The position numbers were made by a program, and so were the translations under genes. Shown here one piece after another: positions 1 to 7,312 of a DNA stretch of 18,268 nt; the first letter of the stretch is position 1, and each line of letters opens with the position of its first letter. This DNA is from an uncultured Collinsella sp. (lineage in GTDB: Bacteria; Actinomycetota; Coriobacteriia; Coriobacteriales; Coriobacteriaceae): positions 1 through 18,268 of the forward strand of contig CABRGB010000036.1 in the NCBI GenBank assembly GCA_902470345.1, given 5' to 3'. The notes beneath the pieces are model-generated. The model was not told where the DNA came from, did no database searches, and saw only the letters and a list, made by a program, of their open reading frames with translations.

Positions 1-765
1 GCGATCTTCGGGCTCGGCGTTGATCATGGCCATGCCATGGCCCGCTGCCTGCAGCATGGGGATGTCGTTGATGTTGTCGCCGAACGCCCAGGCGTCGGCG
101 AGACGCTCGCCCAGGTGCTCGCATAGCCACGTGAGGGCCGTTCCCTTGGTGGCGCCCTCGCCCATGACCTCGATATTCATGGCGTACGAACGCGTGACCT
201 CAATGCCTCCGAGCGTGTCGAGCTCCGCTGCGATGGCGTCGCGATCGGCCGGGTCGTGCCAGTACATGGCGATGCGTTCGAGCGTCTCGACCTCGTCGAT
301 TTTGCTGTCGATTTCCATGTCGATCGGCGTTCGTGTGCGCTTGAGCGAAGCCGCGATATGGGGGTCGCCGCCGCAGAATTCGTCCAGGCGCGTGTAGAGC
401 GAGCGGGGGAGGAAGCATTGGCCGTCGGCGAAGATATCGAAGGTCACATCGTGGCTGGCGGCAATGCTATGGATGCGGTGGGCGATGGCGCGGTCGAGCG
501 GTCGGCTCAAAATGCGCGTAGCACGTGAGGCATCGGTGGGCGTACCGTCGTCGAGCTGCCAGACGCTGGCGCCGTTGGCGCAGACCGCGTAGTGTACGGC
601 GGGGTGGGCGAGGATGGGCTCAAAGATGCCCGACAGCGGGCGCCCCGTGCAGGGCACAAACTCAATACCGCGGCGCGCAAGCTCGTCGAGCATCGCCCAG
701 GTGGCGTCGCTCATCTGCTTATCGGTCGTCAGCAGCGTTCCATCCATATCGGAAAACACAATCAT
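1..765 (-). CDS. Cof-type HAD-IIB family phosphatase (3' end cut off)
   Basis: Haloacid-dehalogenase superfamily hydrolase of the Cof/YidA type, a cytoplasmic Mg-dependent sugar-phosphate or nucleotide phosphatase; the substrate cannot be read from sequence. Seen: motif I D-M-D-G-T at residues 6-10 (nucleophile D6, acid/base D8), motif II Thr in C-T-G-R-P near residue 40, a motif III Lys in G-A-T-K-G-T, and motif IV G-D-N-I-N-D near the edge. The cap between motifs II and III has the type IIB layout. 255 codons are visible and the family is usually about 265-280 aa, so only a short C-terminal tail is missing. The ATG at 765 follows an AAAGGA ribosome-binding site. The gene starts only 25 nt after the T-tract of the gltA terminator, leaving almost no room for a separate promoter. 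Family assignment is secure; specific function unknown. Confidence 0.9.
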   Translation of the reverse strand, partial: MIVFSDMDGTLLTTDKQMSDATWAMLDELARRGIEFVPCTGRPLSGIFEPILAHPAVHYAVCANGASVWQLDDGTPTDASRATRILSRPLDRAIAHRIHSIAASHDVTFDIFADGQCFLPRSLYTRLDEFCGGDPHIAASLKRTRTPIDMEIDSKIDEVETLERIAMYWHDPADRDAIAAELDTLGGIEVTRSYAMNIEVMGEGATKGTALTWLCEHLGERLADAWAFGDNINDIPMLQAAGHGMAMINAEPEDR

Positions 766-790
766 TCGTTGCGATCCTTTCTACTGGCAT

Positions 791-829
791 AAAAAGCGTG
801 GCCGAGGGCGGTGATGCCCTGGCCACGCT
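791..829 (-). terminator. Rho-independent terminator after gltA
   Basis: Read on the minus strand, the arms AGCGTGGCC and GGCCACGCT (9 bp) continue through a small bulge into GGGC/GCCC, enclose a short loop, and are followed by a run of five T. It lies 24 bp beyond the gltA stop codon and would end the ACT-gltA transcript before the HAD gene. Confidence 0.85.
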
Positions 830-852
830 CGGGTTCTATAACGGTCCGCGTC

Positions 853-2271
853 CTAGCGGTCGGCGAGCGGCTTGTATTCCAGCGGCTCGATCACCGGACG
901 GTATGCCGGGCGGATGATGCGATGCGCGCAGAAGAGCTCTTCCATGCGGTGTGCCGACCAGCCGGCCATGCGGGCGACGGCGAAAAGCGGCGTAAAAAGC
1001 GTCTCGGGCACGCCGAGCATCTTGTAGATAAAGCCTGTGTACAGGTCGATGTTGGCGCAGATAGGCTTGGTCATGCCGTGGTCGCGCATCACCTGCGGTG
1101 CCAGGCGCTCGATGCGCTCGATGAGTGCGAACTCTTCGCCCAAGTCCTTCTTGGCGGCAAGTGTACGTGCGTAACGGCGGCAGACCTCGGCGCGCGGGTC
1201 GCTGAGCGTATAGACGGCGTGGCCCATGCCGTAGATGAGGCCCGTGCCGTCGAAGGCCTGCTTGTCGAGGATCTTGCCCAGGTAGGCCGCGACCTCGTCC
1301 TCGTCCTCCCAGTTGGAGACATGCGCGCGGATGTCCTCGTGCATAGACACGACCTTGGCATTGGCACCGCCGTGGCGCGGGCCCTTGAGCGAGCCGATAG
1401 CCGCGGCGTAGGCGGAATACGGGTCGGTGGCCGAAGATGACAGCACGCGGCAAGCGAAGGTGGAGTTGTTACCGCCGCCGTGCTCGGCATGCAGCATGAG
1501 CATAACGTCGAGCAGCATCGCCTCATCGCGGGTGAATGCCATGCCGCCGCGCAGGACCTGTAGGATGGTCTCGGCGGTGGAGAGACCGGGCGTGGGGTGC
1601 GGCACGTGAACCTCGGAGCCGCGAAGCTTGGCGACCGAGGCCATGTGTGCGAAGGCGGCAATGCGCGGGAGACGTGCGAGCATGGAAATGGCGACGTCGA
1701 TTTCATGCTCGGGCGTGATTACGTCTGGTTCGGCATCGAAGGCGTAGAGCAGCAGTACGGCGCGCTGGAGCACGTTCATGATGCTCGACGACACCGTGGT
1801 CATAGGGAACTCTTTAACGTACTCGTCGCTTAGATGTCTAAAGGCGCCCAGGCGCTCGCAAAAGCCGTCGAGCTCTTCCTTGTTGGGCAGCGAACCCGTG
1901 ATAAGCAGATAGGCGACTTCCTCGTAGCCGTAGCGATTCTCGGCCTGGGCATTGTTGACCAGATCCTCGATGCTGTAGCCGCGAAGCGTGAGCTTGCCCT
2001 GATCGGGCACGACCTTTCCGTCGACCTTGTTGTAGCCGTGCACATCCGAGATACGAGTGAGGCCCGCGACCACGCCCGAGCCGTCGGCATTGCGCAGGCC
2101 GCGCTTGACATTGTGCTCGACAAACAGGTCCTCGTCGTACGGGGCGGTCGGCAGGCCGTGGTAGAGGCTTTCGCTTTCAGACGAAATCTGGCGGCTTGCT
2201 TCGTAATCCAGAACCAGTCGGCTCAAGTGATCATCGAAGCGGTAATAGATTTTCTTGGCGTCGTAGGCCAT
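853..2271 (-). CDS. gltA: citrate synthase
   Basis: Condenses acetyl-CoA and oxaloacetate to citrate, the entry of the (probably incomplete, biosynthetic) TCA pathway leading to 2-oxoglutarate and glutamate; cytoplasmic. 472 aa, somewhat longer than the usual 370-440 because of an N-terminal extension. The catalytic triad is visible: H264 in L-H-A-E-H-G-G-G-N-N-S-T-F, H351 in G-M-G-H-A-V-Y and D409 in A-N-I-D-L-Y-T-G-F, with substrate-binding Arg in R-M-A-G-W-S-A-H-R. The G-G-G-N-N version of the first motif is typical of the group annotated citrate/2-methylcitrate synthase in gut Firmicutes and Coriobacteriia; a 2-methylcitrate activity cannot be excluded, but no propionate genes are adjacent. 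The ATG at 2271 follows a GGAGAGGAG site. It is preceded by an ACT-domain gene 77 bp upstream, probably on the same transcript, and is ended by the hairpin at 791-829. Confidence 0.95.
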   Translation of the reverse strand: MAYDAKKIYYRFDDHLSRLVLDYEASRQISSESESLYHGLPTAPYDEDLFVEHNVKRGLRNADGSGVVAGLTRISDVHGYNKVDGKVVPDQGKLTLRGYSIEDLVNNAQAENRYGYEEVAYLLITGSLPNKEELDGFCERLGAFRHLSDEYVKEFPMTTVSSSIMNVLQRAVLLLYAFDAEPDVITPEHEIDVAISMLARLPRIAAFAHMASVAKLRGSEVHVPHPTPGLSTAETILQVLRGGMAFTRDEAMLLDVMLMLHAEHGGGNNSTFACRVLSSSATDPYSAYAAAIGSLKGPRHGGANAKVVSMHEDIRAHVSNWEDEDEVAAYLGKILDKQAFDGTGLIYGMGHAVYTLSDPRAEVCRRYARTLAAKKDLGEEFALIERIERLAPQVMRDHGMTKPICANIDLYTGFIYKMLGVPETLFTPLFAVARMAGWSAHRMEELFCAHRIIRPAYRPVIEPLEYKPLADR

Positions 2272-2348
2272 GCGCGCTCCTCTCCGGGCCGCATCGGGGT
2301 GGCTTGCATGGGCATGCGCGTGTCAGGCAATCCCCGGCGGCTTGTTCG

Positions 2349-2636
2349 CTACAGGCGGTACATAAAGTTAAAGACGTCCTCGCGCTGGATGGACACGTTG
2401 ACGCCCGAAAGCTCGCCAGCCTCGGCTAGCGCCTTCTGCAGCTCGGCGAAGTCGAGCTTGGACTCGGCGGTGTCGGCCAGCATGGTCATGGTAAAGATGT
2501 CCTCGATAATGGACTGCGTAATGTCGCGGATGTCGACGTTGGCCTCGCCCAGAACACGGGTGACGCCGGCGACGATACCGGGGCGGTTCTTGCCAAGGAC
2601 GGTGATGACGATACGGGAGGACGAGATCTCGGCCAT
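2349..2636 (-). CDS. ACT domain-containing protein (UPF0237/GcvR-like)
   Basis: A 95-aa protein that is essentially one ACT domain: beta strand S-R-I-V-I-T-V-L-G, ligand loop K-N-R-P-G-I-V-A-G-V near residues 17-26, helix, second strand D-I-R-D-I-T-Q-S. ACT domains bind small ligands, mostly amino acids, and act as allosteric sensors; the ligand here is unknown. The length matches the stand-alone UPF0237 family, whose members are usually found beside a UPF0210/DUF711 (PFL-like) gene. No such partner is seen here; the neighbour is citrate synthase. The start ATG at 2636 has an AAAGGG site upstream. It is the first gene of the leftward ACT-gltA pair, so a role in sensing a product of the 2-oxoglutarate or glutamate branch is possible but only inferred. 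Confidence 0.85.
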   Translation of the reverse strand: MAEISSSRIVITVLGKNRPGIVAGVTRVLGEANVDIRDITQSIIEDIFTMTMLADTAESKLDFAELQKALAEAGELSGVNVSIQREDVFNFMYRL

Positions 2637-2698
2637 GGGAAACCCTTTCGCGTGATTGCGGCGCGCGCGGGGCGCTCCGCTACGGTGCAGTGTTCATC

Positions 2699-2704
2699 AT
2701 TGTA
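2699..2704 (-). promoter_or_regulatory. candidate -10 box for the ACT-gltA transcript
   Basis: On the minus strand the hexamer TACAAT lies about 60 nt upstream of the ACT-protein start codon and matches the sigma-70 -10 consensus at 5 of 6 positions. No good -35 is visible at 16-18 nt spacing (that stretch is GC-rich followed by T6), so this is only a candidate. Confidence 0.3.
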
Positions 2705-2817
2705 CCTGTCTGGCGCAAAAAAGGCGCGCTCGCTGCGGCGTTACATGCCTGCAACATGAGCGTAAGGGGGAAGGCCGTACGGGGAAGAGCCGTCTGGCGC
2801 GTGTCCGGCTCGTGTTG

Positions 2818-2881
2818 GGTTGATTTCCGATCTCAGCCGAACACATTGAGCGGACAGGCCGTTCCCGCAGTCAGCCGAACG
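2818..2881 (+). repeat. 64-bp direct repeat, left copy
   Basis: Matches 10447-10510 at 61 of 64 positions, in the same orientation; the differences are C/T at the 20th base and near the end, and C/A in the middle. It contains two near-copies of a 10-mer (TCAGCCGAAC, seen at both ends of the element). An inverted repeat GAGCCG/CGGCTC (2787-2792, 2806-2811) lies just upstream and hairpins lie just downstream. It may be an attachment-site copy or a dispersed intergenic element. Confidence 0.85.
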
Positions 2882-3032
2882 CCTCCGACGGCTGATTCCG
2901 AACTGGAAGCGGAGGGCATCCCCGCCCTTCGGTAGGGGATACCGCTCCGCGGCGCATGCCGCGGGCGGCGCCCCTATCGGACCACCGTGACCTCAGTTGG
3001 GATGGGCCCAGCACTGCCGCGTACTCGGTGAG
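2882..3032. other. non-coding, hairpin-rich stretch after the left repeat
   Basis: No convincing gene. A two-part hairpin spans 2909-2950: outer arms GCGGAG/CTCCGC (6 bp) and inner arms ATCCCC/GGGGAT (6 bp). It is followed by CGCGGC-GCAT-GCCGCG. There is no T-tract, so a terminator for the leftward recombinase transcript is not obvious. Confidence 0.5.
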
Positions 3033-3758
3033 CTAGAGCCAACTGTTCGTCTTCACGTCGCGTATGGCGATATTTCGGTCGTCCGGCTCGGTGATGCCGT
3101 AGCCGAACGCCTGGAGCGTCTCGATGGACTCCTGGATCCTCTGTTGGAACATGGGACCCGGATCGACCCTCGGCCCGAGGTGCCCGCGCCAAAGGCACGG
3201 CGTGGCGCGCAGCATGTTATGGATTTTGGAGATGGGCTCGATGTCGGCGTAGACGTTGAGCGTCGCCATGGCGTCCTTGTGGCCGAGGATCGATTGGAGC
3301 GCCTTGATATCGCCGCCTTGGCGGATCCACTGCGTTGCGAACGTGTGGCGAAGGCCGTGGAACGTGATCAGCTCGTCGTTGGTGCCCATGAGGCCGTTGG
3401 TCTCCGAGAACGTCTTGAACGCCCTGCGGATATAGCTTGTCGTCGCGAAGGTCGCGCCCGGCTCCGACAGGATGTAGCAGTCCCCGATCTCGACCGCCCC
3501 GGTAAGGCCGCGCAAGCGCAGCTTTCCGCAGCCGATCTCGTGGGTCTCCTTCAGGAAGGGGAGTAGGCCGACCGGGTCGATGGGGATACCCCTGGCGTCA
3601 TGGGTCTTGGTGTCCTTGATGAACGAACCCATTCCCTTCGCGTACGCCACCGAGTGTCTGATCGAGATCAGGCCCGTCTCGAAATCCACATCGCACCACC
3701 GAAGGCCGCAGACCTCGCCGATTCGCATCCCCGTGTGCAGGGCGAGTACGACCGCCCT
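3033..3758 (-). pseudogene. tyrosine recombinase/integrase, C-terminal catalytic domain only
   Basis: Phage/ICE-type tyrosine recombinase, the enzyme class that integrates and excises elements at att sites. The open frame has 231 aa if started at the ATG at 3728, but homology extends 11 codons further upstream (A-V-V-L-A-L-H-T-G before M-R-I-G-E), up to the TAG at 3759-3761. That ATG is the Met inside the conserved T-G-M-R motif, not a natural start, and it has no proper ribosome-binding site. Numbered from it, catalytic residues are complete: R2, K41 in T-K-T, H124 and R127 in H-G-L-R-H-T-F-A-T, H150 in I-L-G-H-K and the nucleophile Y160 in L-N-V-Y-A-D. The N-terminal arm and core-binding domains (typically 100-170 aa) are absent; in their place, in the same frame across the stop codon, lies the XRE gene. 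It is probably inactive unless TAG is read through. Confidence 0.8.
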
Positions 3759-4010
3759 CTAATCCTCGGCGGACCAATCGAGTCCGAACTCCTTTCGGGC
3801 ATCCTCTTCGCTCATGACTTCGAGAAGGTCTCCGGGTTGGCAACGAAGGGCGAGGCATAGCTGCTCGAGTGTGTTGAAGCGAATGCCGCGAATATGCCCT
3901 TTTTTAATACGGGACAGGTTCACGGGCGTGGTTCCAATCCTTTCGGCAAGTTCGTTCGAGGAAATCTTTCGCTCGGCCATGATCTTGTCGAGGCGAACAA
4001 TTACGGGCAT
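3759..4010 (-). CDS. small XRE-family HTH regulator (YozG/HTH_26 type)
   Basis: An 83-aa Cro/C1-type DNA-binding protein. The helix-turn-helix covers residues 16-45, with E-L-A-E-R-I-G as helix 2 and T-P-V-N-L-S-R-I-K-K-G as the recognition helix; the family signature L-C-L-A-L-R-C-Q-P-G-D-L-L-E follows. Start ATG at 4010. It lies 9 bp downstream of the DUF2975-like gene on the same strand. The DUF2975 plus YozG-type XRE pair is a recurrent two-gene unit in Gram-positive bacteria (yoaS-yozG in Bacillus), which supports both assignments. It probably represses or autoregulates the divergent promoter region at 4533-4652, where an inverted repeat is present. Its TAG stop is in frame with the truncated recombinase downstream. 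Confidence 0.9.
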   Translation of the reverse strand: MPVIVRLDKIMAERKISSNELAERIGTTPVNLSRIKKGHIRGIRFNTLEQLCLALRCQPGDLLEVMSEEDARKEFGLDWSAED

Positions 4011-4019
4011 GGCGTTTCC

Positions 4020-4532
4020 TTACGCAATCTCGTCGGAGTCGAGGTACAGCTCTCGGGCGTACAAGAAGAGCTGGGAAAGCATGAACAGGACGATGCCGAG
4101 AACCAGAGAGGTCCAATCGAATGATGAAGCGATCTCTTGGGCGCCGACGGCCCCCTCGCCGCCAAACATCGAAACGGAGGTTTTGAGTGAGCCGGCGTAG
4201 AGGCTGGTGGCAGCTTGAACAACGAAGAGAATGCCGAGCACCTTCAAGCATGTCGCAGACCCTTTCTTGAAGGGGTCTCCGCTCTTGATCGTCCACACGA
4301 GAACGGCGCTGAGGATGGTCGTAGCGATACCGATGACGGCAGGGACCAATGTCGAGATCGCAAGGGCTGGATACGCGGGGGAGTCTGCAATTACAGGGTT
4401 GTCGAGCACTTCGATTGCTGGCTTTAAGGAGAACGCCACTTGTGCGATGGCGGTGGCGCAAAGGGTCGCAGAGGCTATCGCACATGCGATGCGGAAGGAA
4501 TGAAGCCGGGGAGTGCGATTGTCGGAACTCAT
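4020..4532 (-). CDS. DUF2975-like four-helix membrane protein
   Basis: 170 aa, with four hydrophobic segments at about residues 14-33, 56-82, 95-113 and 142-163, so an integral membrane protein of the size and topology of DUF2975 (YoaS-like). The C-terminal pattern L-F-M-L-S-Q-L-F-L-Y-A-R-E-L-Y then an acidic tail fits the family end. DUF2975 proteins have no established biochemical role; they are repeatedly found beside a small XRE regulator, as here, and may sense membrane state for it. Start ATG at 4532 with a GGAGGT site 5 nt upstream. It is transcribed divergently from the secreted-peptide gene at 4653, suggesting joint control. Family call is moderate; function is not inferred beyond the pairing. 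Confidence 0.7.
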   Translation of the reverse strand: MSSDNRTPRLHSFRIACAIASATLCATAIAQVAFSLKPAIEVLDNPVIADSPAYPALAISTLVPAVIGIATTILSAVLVWTIKSGDPFKKGSATCLKVLGILFVVQAATSLYAGSLKTSVSMFGGEGAVGAQEIASSFDWTSLVLGIVLFMLSQLFLYARELYLDSDEIA

Positions 4533-4652
4533 AATAACCTCCGAAGAATTTAAAAAACTCAGGTTACTTTTTAACAGTTTATGTTAAATTGACTTTGCCG
4601 TCAAGTAATCACAGCATGCTGCAACCGAAACCCCTCTAGATTGGAGAGGATT
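4533..4652. promoter_or_regulatory. divergent promoter region with operator-like inverted repeat
   Basis: This 120-bp AT-rich stretch separates the leftward DUF2975-xre operon from the rightward peptide operon. A perfect 7-bp inverted repeat, TTTAACA-GTTTA-TGTTAAA, occupies 4570-4588, the size and symmetry of an XRE-dimer operator. Directly next to it is TTGACT (4589-4594), a good -35 for the rightward operon; the only -10 at 17-nt spacing is a weak CAGCAT (4612-4617). On the other strand TTAACA inside the repeat could serve as a leftward -35. Binding by the neighbouring XRE protein is inferred from position. Confidence 0.45.
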
Positions 4653-5018
4653 ATGTTCAGTACTGTTAAGTCGTGTAAGCTCTTGGTTTTCCTCGGCCTC
4701 GCTCTTTGTCTGTTGCTGCCGGGAGCCCCCGCTTTTGCGGATACCCCGATGCCTCCTTCCCAGGAGAGCAGCCAGTGTGCCCTCGTTGAGCCCCTCGGGT
4801 ATACGGACGACGTCGTCGATACCTACTGGAGCTACAGCTGTCCTCGCGGCGTAAGCGGGCACAGCATCTCGATGTTCAACATCTCTTACAAGACGATCTC
4901 CTACCGAAATGGCTATCGCCGATCCGCGCATCATAGGGAATCCCGCCTCGCTGCAATGTGCTCCTGTGGTGTTCTTGGCACAACTGATAAATGGCAATTT
5001 GTCTATAGCACCTACTAG
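4653..5018 (+). CDS. secreted lactococcin-972-like peptide precursor (peptide A)
   Basis: A 121-aa precursor with a clear Sec signal peptide: basic start, hydrophobic core L-L-V-F-L-G-L-A-L-C-L-L-L, and cleavage predicted after A-F-A at residue 29. The mature part is about 92 aa with four Cys (42, 63, 103, 105). It fits the lactococcin 972 bacteriocin family: W-S-Y at 59-61, then H-S-I-S-M-F-N at 70-76 (family H-S-x-T-V-x-N), and a C-terminus T-D-K-W-Q-F-V-Y similar to T-E-K-x-x-F-Y-Y. That comparison is from memory, not a search. It shares V-E-P, S-G-H-S and Y-K-T-I-S-Y-R-N-G-Y (79-88) with peptide B. Lactococcin 972 blocks cell division by binding lipid II; the same action here is only a possibility. 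Start ATG at 4653 is chosen for the GGAGAGGA site at 4643-4650, over an in-frame TTG at 4641 that overlaps that site. It is the first gene of unit A, ahead of the permease. Confidence 0.7.
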   Translation: MFSTVKSCKLLVFLGLALCLLLPGAPAFADTPMPPSQESSQCALVEPLGYTDDVVDTYWSYSCPRGVSGHSISMFNISYKTISYRNGYRRSAHHRESRLAAMCSCGVLGTTDKWQFVYSTY

Positions 5019-5028
5019 ATGCGAGGAA

Positions 5029-5051
5029 GGGCCGAGCATTTTGTTCGGCCC
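5029..5051 (+). terminator. attenuator-like hairpin between peptide A and its permease
   Basis: A perfect 7-bp stem, GGGCCGA/TCGGCCC, with a 9-nt loop GCATTTTGT lies in the 66-bp gap after the peptide stop codon. There is no long T-tract, so it is probably a partial terminator or an RNA-stabilising 3' structure, giving more peptide message than transporter message. Confidence 0.45.
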
Positions 5052-5084
5052 CTCTGTTCCGACTGGATGAGGTTAAGGTTGGCG

Positions 5085-7307
5085 ATGAATATGCTCAAAA
5101 TCTCGAAGGCGATCTTTAGGTCGCTTCTCTCCTCCAGGTCGCTCTGTGTTGTCGTTGTTGCGTTGATGGTTCTTTGTGCTCTGCCCGTCTTCAGGAGCGC
5201 GGCTGGCATCGACGGACGGGTCGAATACCTCGAGTCGGGAATAACCCGTGTTGAGCAGGAATTGTCAGCATCCTATGCGGATGCGCTTGTGAATGCGGGG
5301 GAGGACGGTGTCTATACCTCTTCATCAAGCATGCCCGCGCTTCTGTACCCTCTTGCCGCGGGACGTCTTATCTTGGCACCGCTCTCTCCCCTACTTCCGT
5401 TTCTGCAGATATCGGATGGAGAGTACACCTATTATGACGGATCGAAGGAGTACTTGCTATGGGTCGCAACGGCCGTTGCCGTCTCGTTCCTTGCCGCGCG
5501 TCTTAACAAACGTGAAAAGCTCATCATCCAGGCACCGATGGGCGAGCTGGGTAGACTTGTTGCATCGAGCGTATGGGCGAGTGTTTTTGCAATGCTTGCC
5601 GTCCTCGCCATCAATCTTCCAGGGATAATCGCCGCGCTTGTGAAGAATGGCCCGGGCTCGCCGTTCTATCCGATAGGCTACATTCAATATGCGACTCCGG
5701 TTATCAAACCGGCTTGGCTGGTGTTCGCGCAGACGGCCATCTTGCAATTCTTGGTGGCAGCGTTCATCTCGCTTGTCGTTCACCTTGCCGTGAAGATTGC
5801 CAATAACCCTACGCTTGGAATCGTGTTCGTATGTGCCCTGATGGGGGTGACGATGGTTCCCGGGTATTACGGAAGATCCATCGCTTTACGTGAGTTCGCC
5901 CTGTTGAATCCCCTTACGTATGCGAACACTGAGTTGACCGTCGGCGCCTATAGCCCGTACCCGACAACGCAGATAGTGAATCTGCCTGGACTTTGCTTCG
6001 AGCGTGGCGCGATTGCCCTCGTATGCGCAATCGGGATCGAGGTGCTGGCAATTAGCCTGCTTTGCGTTGCTGGAAAGAGCGGCTGCGCGTGCCCGATATC
6101 CCCGATTTGTCTTGAGAGAGGTTCCTTCACTGCATCGAGAACGGCAACTCGTCCGAGCGCTTGTGCCTCCGCCGTTGCATACGTAAGAACGATGGGGAAA
6201 CTGCTCCTGCGTTCTCCTACCCTCGCCGTATGCGCGATTGCAATGTCGACGACGATGCTGGCCCCGGCTCTGGTCGAGATGTTTCCTGACGCTGATAACG
6301 TTTCCGCTGTTCGGTATAGGGATGGGGAGCTCCGTTCAATAGATCGGTATCTAGAGCAGAACGCTGCGAATATGGACGTCGAGGGCAAAGCGGCCCTGGA
6401 AGACATGCGGGATGCTCTTTCGGGTTTCGTGTACGCGCCTATGCCTGCGGAGGGGTTTCGAAGCCTTGCGACGTACGAGCGCGCTCGAGGTGAGCTGGGC
6501 GCGGCAGATGCGACTCTCCTGCAATCGATCGGAATCGAGCCGGAGACTCCTTCTCGTGCGGAGGCGCGCGCCCTTCTGCTTGAGTCGATCGCGAGCTTGC
6601 CGGACCCCAAGGTTTACGAGTTGAGTACGAAGATGCCCCCATTAATCCTCCTTTCGTATCTCCAGGCAGCGCTTCCCTCCTTATTTTTGCTGTTGCCCGT
6701 GGTTGTCACATCGCTCGCGTGCACCCACCTGCAGTGTCGTTCCCTTCTGGTTCTCCAGATCCCCGCAACAGCGCATGTGCGTTTTCTGACGGCTGTTGCG
6801 CTGGCTCTCCTGCTTGGCTTGGTGCTGCTTTTGGTGTCGATGGTTCCCGCTGTCGTTGTGTCCGTGATTAAGAACGGTGCGGGTGGATCGGAGTATCCCG
6901 TCGCTCTCATTCGGGCGGGAGCTTCGACAACGTCCATGGTGGGAGAGGCGGTGTTGTGCAGTATTCCGTTGCTGGTCATGGCATACGGCGTGATTTCCGT
7001 CGTCGCTGCGTTGACAGCAGCGATTAGCCGCAACCCCGTTGTCACCGGAATGGTTTGCGCGGTTCTCTTGGTGTTGGGTTCGTTGAGCGCTCATGTTGAA
7101 AGCGTGGGCATGGGCGTCGCGCTGCTGGCTCCATTCGCCTCGTTTGATCCCGCTTCCCAGGTGGGGACGATTGGGTTCCTTGGGCGAGGGACGAACGCGA
7201 TGCCTTTTGGAGAGGTCGTCGGCGCATCGGGCGCTCTGCTGGTGGTCTTGGGCGCCGTATCTCCGTTGATGGTGCGCCTGAGTGTTCCAAAGATCGAAAG
7301 GGGATGA
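5085..7307 (+). CDS. tandem-duplicated ABC permease, about 12 TM (unit A)
   Basis: 740 aa, two related six-helix halves fused end to end. Each half has a first helix (residues about 20-36 and 385-405), a long extracytoplasmic segment, then five more helices. The halves share the loop N-G-x-G-x-x-x-Y-P (N188-P196 and N597-P605) and a following hydrophobic segment ending in N-P-[TV]; the same loop occurs in the unit B permease. This is the membrane part of an ABC transporter with the ATPase at 7313. It most likely exports peptide A or protects the producer from it. Gene order peptide-membrane protein-ATPase is that of lactococcin 972 clusters, but similarity to their DUF1430 protein is not evident. 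The start at 5085 is preferred (AAGG 6 nt upstream); an upstream ATG at 5019 directly abuts the peptide stop, lacks a ribosome-binding site and would include the hairpin at 5029-5051. Confidence 0.75.
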   Translation: MNMLKISKAIFRSLLSSRSLCVVVVALMVLCALPVFRSAAGIDGRVEYLESGITRVEQELSASYADALVNAGEDGVYTSSSSMPALLYPLAAGRLILAPLSPLLPFLQISDGEYTYYDGSKEYLLWVATAVAVSFLAARLNKREKLIIQAPMGELGRLVASSVWASVFAMLAVLAINLPGIIAALVKNGPGSPFYPIGYIQYATPVIKPAWLVFAQTAILQFLVAAFISLVVHLAVKIANNPTLGIVFVCALMGVTMVPGYYGRSIALREFALLNPLTYANTELTVGAYSPYPTTQIVNLPGLCFERGAIALVCAIGIEVLAISLLCVAGKSGCACPISPICLERGSFTASRTATRPSACASAVAYVRTMGKLLLRSPTLAVCAIAMSTTMLAPALVEMFPDADNVSAVRYRDGELRSIDRYLEQNAANMDVEGKAALEDMRDALSGFVYAPMPAEGFRSLATYERARGELGAADATLLQSIGIEPETPSRAEARALLLESIASLPDPKVYELSTKMPPLILLSYLQAALPSLFLLLPVVVTSLACTHLQCRSLLVLQIPATAHVRFLTAVALALLLGLVLLLVSMVPAVVVSVIKNGAGGSEYPVALIRAGASTTSMVGEAVLCSIPLLVMAYGVISVVAALTAAISRNPVVTGMVCAVLLVLGSLSAHVESVGMGVALLAPFASFDPASQVGTIGFLGRGTNAMPFGEVVGASGALLVVLGAVSPLMVRLSVPKIERG

Positions 7308-7312
7308 TCTCG

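Noticed and set aside
2690..2935. 81-codon plus-strand ORF covering the left repeat
   Set aside because: Only partly conserved between the two repeat copies, no ribosome-binding site, and the matching frame around the right copy diverges immediately after the repeat.
4641..4652. TTG start for peptide A, four codons upstream
   Set aside because: The TTG overlaps the GGAGAGGA site that is ideally placed for the ATG at 4653.
5019..5084. Longer N-terminus for the unit A permease from the ATG at 5019
   Set aside because: No ribosome-binding site, it contains the hairpin, and the extra 22 residues do not resemble the start of the related permease.
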